A stretch of 64,000 bases of DNA. Source: Phellopilus nigrolimitatus. Lineage: Eukaryota; Basidiomycota; Agaricomycetes; Hymenochaetales; Hymenochaetaceae. Each line of letters starts with the position of its first letter. Positions within the stretch are counted from its first letter, which is position 1. This document shows, piece after piece, positions 36,635 through 50,702 of the stretch. A model generated the notes under the pieces. The model worked only from the letters and a program-made list of their open reading frames with translations, made no database searches and had not been told where the DNA came from. Both the position numbers and the translations under genes were made by a program. The stretch spans positions 248,001 through 312,000 of the forward strand of contig JAJOHG010000019.1 in assembly GCA_021029095.1 (NCBI GenBank), in the 5' to 3' direction.

Positions 36635-38734
36635 TCAGCACTTGATGAAGTTGCCAACAATCATGCTCGGGATGCCGACCATGTCCCGGCGGATCGTGAA
36701 CGAGAAGCAGCAACTCACAAAGCCCTTGCCTTCCTCCTTTTCCTTCGCCGCGTTCGTGCTTACGCTCGACCTGCGGTGAGACACGGGCGTGCCGTACCCC
36801 GACGACGAGAAGCTAATAGATGGCTTGTAGCGTAACACACAGGAAGTGAGTACTGCCTTCTGTGTGCTGTCGAATGCGACTTGGCCGTATTTCTTTTAAG
36901 TGGATACCGGGATAACGGATGAGAGATCAGAATTGTAGAACGAGAAAAAAAGTATTAGATCATAAAAAGAGTAGAAAATAATGTATCAGTCGCACCTCCC
37001 AGTAGTTGACCGCTGATTCTTCAGCCATGACTTCGTAGATACAAAGTCGACCCTAGAAGTCGAAACAGTCAGCTACGAGTCTCTGAAATTTATTCTCGAA
37101 GATCTTGCTACAAAGCCAGGTCATGGCGGAAAAGAAAAAGAAAACACAGCAAAGACACTCACGTCGCGTAGCATATACTCGTCCACCCCCACCAACTCCG
37201 CAAACTCCCTGTTTCCCTTGTAGATCTCGCCTGTTCTTCGCCAGAGACATGCCGGGACGGCCATGGCTGAGAACACTCGATCATAATCAAGAAGAAGTCG
37301 TTCAAAGGCTTCTTCGATGAATACGAGATCCTAATACGTCCCAGTCAACGTCTCAGTAGCGTACCACTATTACCAGGACTGCGTACCATGTCTCTTAAGG
37401 TCTGTGCTACCGCCTGATGGAAATTCCAGTGAATTTGCTGCTCGGTGATAGAGCGTAGTAAGACCGTACCCTGAACTTAGGACGTAAAATAGACAAGGGC
37501 TGCAGTATTTGCTGTTTTGAATCCTGCGAGACACTTCGCGCATAGAAATGAGAGCACGGAGAGGAGCTTAGCGCACGGTAATGGAAGCAACATTATCTAA
37601 CTCACTTTCTGTCCATCCACTTCGAGAGCCTCGCGTAGCCCTTGACATAATTATATGGTTTTAGCAGTCCGGCCTCGTACTTCGCTTGGATGACGCGATT
37701 GAGACGCTCGTTTGGAGAGCCGGCCCCTTGGTCGGCAGCGATCAAAAGGAAGCGTTCCTTCTTCGTCGCGGACGGGATCATGGGCTGGGCGTTCTCCTTG
37801 GACTTCGGTTTCTCCGTGTTCGGCTCGGGCGGTAATGCGGAAGCGTTCATCTGCTGCTCGTTCGATAGGGAGGGTTGTATAGAGGAGAATGATGAGTTGT
37901 TATTGCTATCGCCCATGGGTAACGGTTGCTGTGGTTGGTAGTTATTTTGCTGCTGTTGCTGCTGTACCGGCAGCCCCCCGAGACCAAGAGGACTTTGACT
38001 TTGATTTTGATTTTGGGAAGCACCGAAGAAAGAGGCTTCGTCCAAGTTTTCAAGAAACTCCCTTCATGATTCGTCAGAAAAGCAAAAACAAAGCGGCGGT
38101 TTAATAGACGCTGAGATTGCACGCACGTGAGGAAAGAGAATTCGTTGTTGGTTGCGCTCGATTCAGCTGGGAAGCCGTAGCTGTTCATGCTCGTGTTCCA
38201 CGGCATGATCGTCGACGCGTCCGAACCTAGGCCGAAGTTCTCTGACGAAACGGGGCGAGTGTCCTCAATACTCTGAGCGACGCCAGACACCAGCCGGGTG
38301 AGCTCACGTTGCAGACTTCTTGAGGGATCCGCATTAGCGGAGGCAGCCTCCTGCTGCGTCTCACCAGAGTTCGGGGCAGGGCCTGTCTGAGGACCCTTCC
38401 GCTCGTCGTGACAGAGGTGCCCAATATCTCGCTTGACGCTTTTCACGCACGGAGGATTCAGGCTGAATTTTGCCCTTGCGTAAGATTAGCAGGCTACGCA
38501 CCAGCGCTTACAGGGTCTGCTGTCGTCGCATGTCATATGACTCCTCCGGCAGTACACGCACGCGTGGTTGACCTTCCGCCTCTTCCCGCTCTTGCTTTTC
38601 TTCTTTCCGCCGGGCGTGTCGTCGTCGTCGCCTTCCATCGACTCGCTCCGCATCAGCGTCGGGAGTGACGATGTAGACAAGATGGGCTCCATTTGCGAAT
38701 TAGATGCTACAGAGCCGGGGTAGCTGTTCGACAT
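36635..38734 (-). CDS. ERT1: Zn2Cys6 regulator with PAS-like domain, ERT1/AcuK family (gluconeogenesis activator)
   Basis: Eight exons (38734-38502, 38438-38127, 38061-37606, 37533-37470, 37413-37387, 37330-37163, 37052-36996, 36892-36635) encode 524 residues, all phases closing. A basic stretch GKKKSKSGKRRKVNHA precedes the binuclear zinc cluster CVYCRRSHMTCDDSRPCKRC, which is split by intron 1, then VKRDIGHLCHDERKG. A Gln/Asn-rich middle (about 180-250) precedes a helical segment (NERLNRVIQAKYEAGLLKPY). The C-terminal PAS-like domain contains FERLLLDYDRVFSAMAVPAC, NREFAELVGVDEYMLRDGRL and the end motif CCFSFTIRRDMVGIPSMIVG. This architecture is that of ERT1/AcuK regulators of gluconeogenic genes. 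Acceptor choice for exon 2 (AAAAG|CGTC) was set by homology to the KRCVKR motif. Confidence 0.85.
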
Positions 38735-39435
38735 CGCTTGGGTGACGAGAGGTCACTTTCGAAAATGTCGAGCTCCCTGTTCAGGTTGGTGTGCTCATTG
38801 CTCGTCGTGCGGCCTTGACAAGCGACCAAAAGTAGAAGGAGGTCGCACGTCTCTGTTAGGAACGTCGATCTTTACGAATTTGGTAACGTTTTTACTTTCG
38901 ACCCACCGAGACTCAAGCTCAAAGGCTAGAGCTCGTATTCTAAATCCCCTCGTCATGATAAGCGCAGAACCCCCAAAATCTTACTCCCAAATAAGGTGCC
39001 AATGTCGTACAGCAAAGCTTCAAAAGAAGTATCAAAATCTATCATCGGCGAAATACTGGGACGTGCATTGAATGTAGAATTCAGAAAGACAGACATCGAA
39101 GAGTATGGCATGAGATCGTCATGGTATGAGCAAATAGAGTCTGCTACACGCGTACATTCTGTAAAACCTCGGTATGAAGCTTTCTAGTGCTATCCTACAA
39201 TTTCCGACTGCGAAGATGGGATTCAAACGAGCTGCGAGAGAAAACTAAGTAGGAGATTACTGCGGAAAGTTCGTTATTGTGAGTCTCAAGACGAAAAATC
39301 ATTTCGTCGGCATGGCCCTTTTGCCAGTGAGGATACCAACGAGACTGCTGAGGCGGCGATGGATTCTCGGACGAGAATTACGGCCGCTCATACCGCCATT
39401 GCTTAGAAAAGAAGAGTGTTCAATCAGTGAGCCGT
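38735..39435. other. intergenic region
   Basis: Promoter of the ERT1-like gene and 3' flank of the GH1 gene. No supportable gene or repeat. Confidence 0.45.
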
Positions 39436-42319
<2,884 letters not shown>

Positions 42320-42379
42320 CGTTGAGCGAATTGGAGGGAGACAAGTATTAAAGCTCGTGGACATTTAAACACGACCGGA

Positions 42380-42386
42380 TATATAA
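42380..42386. promoter_or_regulatory. shared TATA in the GH1 / oxidoreductase divergent promoter
   Basis: The 146-bp gap between the two start codons holds a single self-complementary TATATA core (TATATAA on plus), 61 bases from the GH1 ATG and 80 bases from the oxidoreductase ATG. It can be read in both directions, so the two genes may be co-regulated. Inference only. Confidence 0.45.
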
Positions 42387-42465
42387 GCCGGTGCCTGGGG
42401 AAAGCTCGAACGAACCATGGAGAATTGTCGCCGAAACCCCTAGCCTTTGGATCGATATCCATATC

Positions 42466-43842
42466 ATGTCCTACTCTTCGTCCTCTACCACTCCGATTTC
42501 CACAGCCATGTTTGGGATAGCCATACTCGGTGCAGGTCTGTTTGCTAGAGAGGGTGGGTAGGCCTTATACGAAGATTCACTGCAACGATCTAACGGCTCG
42601 TATGTCTCGCCCGCGTAGCCCACCTTCCTGCCGTTGCTGCACTTGAAGATAGAAGTGTCCTCAGAGCGATTTACTCTCGTTCTCATAAATCAGCCTCGGC
42701 GCTTGCTGAAGCTGCTCAGACTGAGCTGAAGCTTGATGCTCCACCCAAAGTCTACTCGGACGATTCTGCTGCCACGCTCGACACTCTGCTCGCCCGTACT
42801 GACATTGCCGCGGTCATTATCGCTCTTCCCATCACTGTTCAACCATCCATCATAATTAGGTGCCTTCAGGCCGGCAAGCACGTGCTCTCGGAAAAGCCCG
42901 TGGCACCGGACGTCAAATCTGGCGTCGATCTTATTTCGCGGTACCAGAAAGACTTTAAACACAAGGGTCTCATTTGGCGCGTCGCAGAAAACTTTGAGGC
43001 GGAACCTGGATATCGGAAGGCTGCGGAAGCGATCAAAGAAGGGAAAATAGGGGATGTGCGGTTCTTTAGGCTTACGGCGGTTGGGTATGTCGACAAGGAT
43101 GGAAAGTGGTACAAGACGCCCTGGCGAACCGTGCCTGATGTGCGCATTCCTAGAGCCCTGGTTACTTGCTTATAAACTAATTGTTGTATCTGAACACGCG
43201 GTTTAGTACCAAGGTGGTTTCCTCGTGCGTTTTAGCTCATATCTTCCGCGGTTTATGTAACTGACGAGCTTGCTCCAGCTTGATGGCGGCGTCCACTCCG
43301 TCGCCCTTTTGAGGACGCTCCTGCCCGACTCAATCAAGCAGGTCACATCCTACGCGTCTCTTTCTCGGCCTCATCTCCCTCCTCAGGACACAATCACTGC
43401 CCTGCTTTCCTGTACGCCGATTGTCAACCCACCATCGGGGGCAGGAGACAAGAAGACACACGGCGTCTTTGAGCTGAGCTTCGCCGCGCCCTCGCCATCT
43501 CGCTCGAAAGTCGGAAATACGACAATCGTCACCGGAAACAAGGGCTGGCTCCAGCTCTCAAATGAGAAGGTCGGGGAAACAACCGTCGTGCGCACGACGA
43601 TTCATAAGGTCACTCAGGAGCCGCAGAAGGAAGGGGACGTGCTCAGGGAGGAGGAAGAAGTCATCGACAGCATTCAGAAGGGCGTTGAGGCGGAATTATC
43701 CAGCTTCCTTGACGCATTGGAGGGCAATGACGACGGGCTTGGCGATCCCGCAGCCGCGCTATTAGATGTGGCGGTAATCCAGGGAGCGTTGACCAGCGAG
43801 GGCGTCGCTATTGACCTGGAAAAGCTAGTTCAGGAAGGCTAG
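42466..43842 (+). CDS. Gfo/Idh/MocA-family NAD(P)-dependent oxidoreductase
   Basis: Four exons (42466-42553, 42619-43139, 43207-43224, 43279-43842) encode 396 residues; exon 3 is only 18 nt. The Rossmann motif FGIAILGAGLFAREAHLPAV starts the fold, LARTDIAAVIIALPI is the next strand, and the family motif CLQAGKHVLSEKPVAPDV carries the catalytic-region Lys. YQGGFLLDGGVHSVALLR matches the GGG(V)DxGxH region. Fungal members act on sugars or other polyols; substrate unknown. There is no targeting signal. Shares a short divergent promoter with the GH1 beta-glucosidase, suggesting a common role in using glucosides. Confidence 0.9.
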
Positions 43843-46266
43843 GAAAGAGCGAAATTAAAGAGAAGATAATTAATTGTGACATATATCATTGTATCACCTG
43901 CGAGATTTAGGAGATCGGTGTCGCTTGACGTGTTCTCCATGCGATTATTATTCGGAAGACACATTTCCGGTCGATTCAACAACATTTTTCAGAAGCCCGT
44001 TAATCGTGGAAGCTCGATGCGCTCAGTCGGCGCAGAAGGCTATCTGTTTCGATCTAAAAATGCGGACCGGAGTGTGCGACTTCTATTCAAGGCTTCGACT
44101 TTGAAATATCCTACGCATCTCCGCGGGTCTCACGTATACCGGCACCGGAACCAGGAGTGTAATCTGCGTCGTCATGAATTTCCCAACTCTCCGGTGGTCA
44201 CTTTGAGAATCCCAAGATAACGAGTGATCTTCACAGGCAGCCCTGAGCACAAACCACAGCATTACTTCTCGAATGACGTGTAAGGGGGAAAGCACATACC
44301 TTGCCTATTGGTAGAACAGTGCCTGTCGCACTCACGAGCAGCGCGTAGAATAAGAGCGGGTACTCACGAACGCGACATCTTTTTCCTTCTTCCCTGCCGA
44401 TGACGCCTCGCAAAGACCGCGAGAGTTCTTCGCGGGATGCGCGCATGCGGCGTTCTCAAAGCGAGGAAAGTCCGAAATGTCGCAATGGCTCATGGTTGCG
44501 CGCGCAGTACGCTTTACGACTTCGCACTCCTGTATTGCCTATTGGCGTCCTTCTAGCATCCTTCTGGCGCCCTTTGGAAATCTTCTAGCATCATACCCAG
44601 GAGCGCGGAGATTTTATCATTCGTCGGAGGTCAGCAAAGTCGGCGTCTGGAAATTTTGCGTATCATTCAGCGAGCTGGAAGAAGAGACTCGTATATGAAT
44701 CGTATCTTCGCGCCGCTCGTGAACCGCTCAAACCACTTAATGGACATAGCTTTCCTGCTTCCAGAAGGCGACGCTCCGAGGTTAGAACACAGGTAGACAA
44801 TAATATTACCGAAGCAGGAAACTGAGGGTAGATTCCCGAAGCGACTTCATAGCAGCTATGGACCCGCGTGTGACTTTCATCAATGGATAAGAGTCAGCCA
44901 ACGAGTACAAATTCTCAAAGCCCGAGGTTGAAGCAGAGTTTCAAAATTGAAACGGGATAGCGCAGGACGGAAAGCGGTAGTCGGCGTATAAGGGCGACAT
45001 CTCCAGCAATAATTATGAAGGGAAGGATGATGCACTCCTGCTGAGTGCATTACCTCCCACCACGCACGTAGTCGCGCCATTCGAAGCATGAATGAATGGT
45101 GTCAAGAACATCGTGGATTGGACGTTAACAGTTTCCTCCGCACCCACGCAGGCTGCTGCGCGCGCAGGAACTGCTGGTCAACTCGTGATGGTTACGGCAT
45201 CTCTCATTGAACTCAAAGACCTTCGTTCTTCAAGAGCTGAAGTCGGAATTCGAGATGGCTCTTGCACGAGATACGCAACGAGGTCAGTATCTAAAAGCGC
45301 ATTGAAGGGAAGGCGGTGTTCAGGGCATCGGACTTCATATCAGGTGCTTTACCTAGGTGCAGCTGAACAAGTCTTCGTAAAAATATTTTGGAAAGCGGCC
45401 ACTTGGCGAACGTTCTCGGCTTCATTGCAGCTGTTATGTCCCCATTCCGGCTCAAAATTCACAGGTAGTAGCAGTGCACAAGAGCTCTTCGAAGTGGACC
45501 AATTGAGAAATACCGGCTTGCGAGCTTCAGACGAGAGCGATGCGACAAGCTTCGGTTTTAAGCTCGACGTCCTTCAACGTGAGGCAAGTGAAGCCAGGAC
45601 ACGCCAGCTAAGTCAGGTGACGCTCCATAACACTCTGCGGGAGGCAGGAACTTTGGAGGTGTCTTGCTATAAAACATAGAGGTCGAGGAGGCGATTCGGG
45701 TTGCACAGAGCGAGAACAGCAAATTCGGGTGGCACAGCACAGGGTCAGGTCAGGAGTGGATAAGGAGACAGAGCAGGTACCAGAGCAACTACCGCGGAGT
45801 GCTTCTTGTCGCTCGGGGAACGGTGCCACTCCGCAGTGGTTTCCAACACAGCGCGCGTAGCAGAGGCATTTGGTATTTGAGAACAGCAGAAGCTGTCGTG
45901 AAGCAGACACGCTTAGAATCAGAACGAGAGCAAGAGGTAAGGATGAGGACCGCGACGCATAGACTTTTCAAGTATGTGCACCTGCTATGCAAGAGAGAGC
46001 AAGAGACAAGGACGCGAATGGTGGGTGAGGGTCTTTGCAAACAGTCGACTATTCGGGAAGAACACGATCATGTGATATGCCGTACCGAACGCGCCTACAC
46101 GCGCCTACAACTCGTACTACAACATTGTCAGGAGTCACTCAGAAGGAAATACAACTGATGAGTTGTCGATACAGGGTCTGCTCAAATGAAAATTTCCAAC
46201 TCCCTCACAGAGTCCTTACATATGTAAAAGCACACGAAATTATTACTACTCGTGAGAACGTGAAGA
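43843..46266. other. 2.4-kb gene-poor region with degenerate coding traces
   Basis: Several open frames (notably 45092-45679 and 45799-46158, +) carry charged, coiled-coil-like text such as ESEREQEVRMRTATHRLFK, but the likely reading jumps frame repeatedly and no start, splice pattern or family can be fixed. It could be a decayed gene. Confidence 0.35.
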
Positions 46267-48122
46267 TCATGTCCGCACAACAAGGAAGACATCCGGAACG
46301 TCTGGGCTCTCGTATGGCCCAAGTCGTACGGCAGTGGAGAGCTCGCCATCAGGCTGTCGGACACTAACTCGTTCAACCTACCGAAAAAAAAATCGCATAA
46401 GGACACACTAATCTCCAACTCAAAGCAGGCAGCAGTCAAGCAGTCAACGCACCTGCCACACACGCGTTTCGACGCCGAACTGGGTGACGCTCGGCCCGAA
46501 GTGGCTCGCAATTGTCTCGAGCTCCTCCATGGAGGGCCGCGGTCTGTCCGCGTCGATGTCGTCAGACTCGGCCAGCGCATCTCCGCCCACGCCGTCCCCG
46601 TCGTCCGCGCTGAGGGCGTATGTTACGTGCAGAGAGCGCAGGGAGCGCGATTTCGCGACGGTGGGGACCAAGCATGCCCTATTAAGGGGTGATATGCATA
46701 ATCAGTTAGACCGACAAGCTTTGCGATTAGAAGATCAACAAAGAAGTGACGTACCAAGTCGCTCCTCCGCATCGAGACAAACAACTCCTCTAGCTTCGTG
46801 GCGTTGCGGACAATGAAGTCTAGGTTATGTACACTTACAGGTAGGCGGAGGATAGCGAGTCTGACGAGGCTGTCTGCGTGCTGTCTAACGAAATTCTGCA
46901 CAAAGGACACGTCGAGGGAGGGTGCCCCGGCAACCTGGCCGCCCGAGGCATAGAGATGGAAACGCCTGAGCGGCGCGTCCCGCAAGAGCGCTTCGACATC
47001 TGCGAGCCACTCACTGACTGACTCCACTTATAGGAAATGTAAGAGTGATCGATTGCAAGCGCGAGAGAGCGTGGCTGCGCTGGCAGAACGTGCCGAGTTC
47101 TTTCATATCCTTTAGAGCGAGAAACAAACAGTAAGCAGGTAATTGGCTAAGAAAAGTTTTGATAAACAGACGCTCACGAACGACGGAGAAACACCCTCTA
47201 GTGCTAGATCAACTATTCCAGTCAGCGTTCGCGTGCAGAAGATCAATAATACCATGGTGAGTGACCCTAGGGCATCCGGCGATATGGAGATGCTTCAGGC
47301 GAGCCAAAGCTGGCGCCATCGATTTCAGCGAACCATCGGTAACGACGGTAGTGAACTGATAAGGCACACGTAAATACATTGCCTGTAAGGCGTTCCAGCG
47401 AAAATCGTCAATGCCTACACAAACCTTGCAGATAATCGTCAAAGTCTGCAGGGTCTCAAAATTGCTTTGGAAGCACGCAGGCAAGACCTGCATCACTTCA
47501 CTGCTCGGCATGATCAACGAGAACTTGCGTAGTTTCGTGAACTTTGAAAGCAAGGCTGGATCGTAGTTGTGCGCGTGGTGCCCATTGATCTCCAGCACGT
47601 CGAGATGGGGACGGCTAGACAGCACTTCGAGTATGTCATCTTTGAGGGAGCCCTCCCGCGTCCAGATGCATGACCGAAGATTAACGCAGTTCTGGATGGC
47701 GCGAACACACGTCCTTGTGAGCTCCTGCGAGCTTTCGCGAGATATGGCTTTTGGGAAGTCCCTCAACTCTGCGACAAAGCTTCAAAATCGCGTTCTGTCG
47801 CATAAATCGATAAAGGCGCACCCAGTCTCCGAACGTAGCGAGCGAGCTGCGGGCAGTTCGCCAGCGTCGAGAAAAGCTGGGTCGCCTTTTCCAATTATAA
47901 CGCTGTTATCAGTCCTACAAAAACACTAATATGCTAAAGGCTACTCACTTTCTTCTTTCCTTCCCTGTGCCATGCAAAGATCACAGGGTGCTCGTAGAGT
48001 TGCGGAACAGTATACGAGTAGAAGTTCTTATTAACCAAACAGGCTTGCACGAGATGCTGGGCTCTGAGCAGATGCTGAATAATAAGGGGAATTATTTCAA
48101 GAGGCAAGTTGGCAAGATCCAT
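46267..48122 (-). pseudogene. F-box protein with multiple frame breaks
   Basis: Exon 1 (48122-47949) begins MDLANLPLEIIPLIIQHLLR, a basidiomycete F-box start, and exon 2 begins at 47885 with ATQLFSTLANCPQLARYVRR. Downstream come RTCVRAIQNCVNLRSCIWTR, a leucine-rich-like text (LKHLHIAGCPRVTHHGIIDL), ALEGVSPSF, EWLADVEALLRDAPLRRFHL, LRSLHVTYALSADD and the typical end YESPDVPDVFLVVRT at 46267. The frame breaks near 47770, 47223, 47016 and 46680. The breaks at 47223 (TG) and 47016 (TC) fit doubled wobble bases; the one near 47770 needs a base lost or two gained. It is either a decayed gene or a real SCF substrate adaptor hit by consensus errors. Confidence 0.6.
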
Positions 48123-48633
48123 CTGAATCGGTCAAGCTTTCTGTGTACATGAGGTCCACCTGGAACTCGATTTTGCGATCTCCTGTACCGTTCAGACCAG
48201 ATTGGAGATTCACGAAAACTGCGAGCTATCTTGCCAATGAATGAGCTTGAAAAAAAAAAAAAAAGAGAAGCGAAAAAAAAAATGCAGGAGTTGGAGCCCG
48301 GGAGCAAAGATTCATCCGATTGCGTGCGACGGTCTAGAAGCAACGAACAGTGGAGGCGGCTAGCAGGCGGCCCTCCTTCGAATTCCGGCGGTTTCACCAT
48401 TCCTGACAACATCAGTGTGCTACCCGAACTGCGTATAGCACACGTTCACGTTCGCTAAGTACCCGCGCGCCAGGTGGTTGCTGCTGCGGACGCACCTTCT
48501 TCTCATTTTTTATTTGTTTAAGTGACACGTTCCAACTCGCAACCACCCCGGTCTCTCTTTCCCCCAAACCTCCTCACAGGCAGCTTCAACACTTCTTGGA
48601 TATCTTTTCTATACTGCATAGCTGGTCTCTGCA
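48123..48633. other. divergent promoter region
   Basis: Between the F-box start and the ManC-fusion start. Contains an A-run near 48250-48262 and pyrimidine-rich DNA before 48634; no gene. Confidence 0.4.
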
Positions 48634-50491
48634 ATGTCTTACATCGAAGGACTTGGGCTTACTGGCTCGCCGAAGCCGGCCTTGGGGCGCGTCAAGGTGC
48701 CGGCCTCAATGAACGTCGAGTCGATGTTTGAGAAGATCATGGACGTGGTGCAGAGCTCGGTGAGCACTTTCTTCCAGCCTTTAGTTTCCGTTGCACAAGA
48801 GTGAGACATCAGATACGTTGAGGCTGTCAAGGCCGCCAAAGAGGAGAAAGGGGCCCGGAGTGTGCGCGTGCATGAAATGACTTTCACTCGGCGAAGACTA
48901 GCTATCTGGCATGCACGCTTTTCTCTTCTTTCTTGACTGTTCAGTTGTGCATATAAGAGACTAACCTTTGCTTTATACAGCATAGCGAAATTGCGGAACT
49001 TCGTCAACAATGCGCCGAGCTGCGAATGGCCAACTCGAACTTGGAAAGACTCATAAAGGACTCTACGATGGTAAGTCGTTATTCTCTGGCCTCGTTGTCC
49101 GGACTGATCATTGACATATTATTGTACGATTTTCTAGAATGGGTACCACACAGGTGTGAACACACCCGGCTTCATGACTCCCGCTCCCGGATCTCCGAAG
49201 ATTCGCGCGAAGTCTCCTTTCCTCTCGCCCTCCACCATACCTGCAGCCGCGGTCCCTCCTGCTATCTATGTACCCTCACCTCTCGGAGATCATTCCCTCA
49301 CCGCATTCCCTTTCACACAACGCGAGATCCCGGTTTCTTCGTCGTTATTCCTGCCTGGCGGTGCGGGAACCCGACTCTGGCCCCTGTCCCGTGAAGACCA
49401 TCCCAAGTTCCTTCTCGACGTGAGCTTGTGCGGCAGGTCGCTCCTGCAGTCGACTTGGGATCGTCTTCTACCGCTTGCTTCAGCCGCGCGTATAACAGTT
49501 GTCGCGGGCCCCGCTCACACCCGCTCCATCCGCGACCAGTTGCCGGACGTCCTCTCCTCGAATCTTTTCACGGAGCCAGGACCTAAGGACTCCATGGCTG
49601 CCATCGGTCTTGCCGCCGCTATTCTCGCGCGGCGTGATCCAGACGCAGTCATCGGGTCCTTCGCAGCGGACCACACGATCCACGGCGACGACGCGTTCCT
49701 TTCTGCCGTCGCCGAGGCGGTGGAGGCCGCGCGGGAGGGTTACCTCGTCACCATCGGTATTGCGCCATCGCACCCGGCAACCGGATTCGGGTACGTTCGC
49801 CTCGGCGAAAAGCTGAACCTCCCGAACGCACCGAACGCGCGCCTCGTCGGATCGTTCAAGGAGAAGCCCGACGCGCGCACGGCGGCGACGTACCTCGCGA
49901 CAGGCGCGTACCGCTGGAACGCGGGTATGTTCGTCACGAAGGCGGCGTTCCTTATGGAGCTACTGGAAGAGTACAAACCAGAGCTGCATGCGGGACTTGC
50001 GCGCATCGCGGACAATTGGGACGACGAGGGCCTGCGCGAGGAGGTGCTCGCGGAGGTCTGGCCCACGCTCGAGAAGATTCCGATTGATAACGCCGTCGCC
50101 GAACCGGCCGCCGCGCAGGGCCGCGTGGCGGTCGTGGCTGCGACGTTCGGATGGGACGATGTTGGAGACTTCTCTTCCCTCTCGGAAATGCTACCCGCGG
50201 AGGCGAACCAGCCGAAGGTTCTCGGAGACCAGCGTCTCGGTGAGGCATTTCTTAATTTCCAAAGTTTTATGATCCTCTTCTTAACGGTGTTGCCGTACAG
50301 TTCTCACCGAGCAGGTTGCTGGCGGCATCGTCGTTCCGGGCTCTGGCCGGCTCGTCGCGTGCCTGGGAGTCGACGACCTCGTAATTGTCGATATGCCCGA
50401 CGCGTTGATGGTCACGACACGTGCGCGGTCGCAGGAGGTGAAGCGGCTCGTGAAGAAGTGCAAGGAGCAGGGCTGGAGATCCGTGTTGTGA
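48634..50491 (+). CDS. ManC-type mannose-1-phosphate guanylyltransferase behind a coiled-coil leader
   Basis: Four exons (48634-48759, 48981-49070, 49138-50239, 50301-50491) form one open 502-residue frame. Residues 1-72 (MSYIEGLGLTGSPKPALGRV, then AELRQQCAELRMANSNLERL) are a coiled-coil leader and 73-140 a Pro-rich linker. The rest is a nucleotidyltransferase: GGAGTRLWPLSRE, HPKFLLD, KDSMAAIGLAAAILARRDPD, VIGSFAADHTI, HPATGFGYVRLG, FKEKPDARTA, YRWNAGMFV, VWPTLEKIPIDNAVAEPAA, ATFGWDDVGDFSSL and a C-terminal DALMVTTRARSQEVKRLVKK. Segment order and motifs are those of bacterial (actinobacterial-like) ManC rather than the eukaryotic PSA1/GMPP enzyme. It should make GDP-mannose from Man-1-P and GTP. 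Just before GGAGTRL the expected strand FFVVIPA is present only in another frame (CT at 49355-49356). Confidence 0.75.
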
Positions 50492-50702
50492 GGGAGAAGG
50501 GTCTGTTATTTACGTGTAGAGCAAGAGTTCTAGGACACTTATTATGCCTGACGCGCTCAACTCGCGACGGGCGAAGATCCAGAGAAGAGGGATCGTCGTT
50601 TATAGACTTTGTAATCGTGGGAATATTAGAAATCAATTGTTTACGCCTCCTACTCTTGAGGGCCCACTATCGAACTAAGGCACACTCTCGCTGCTTACCA
50701 CC

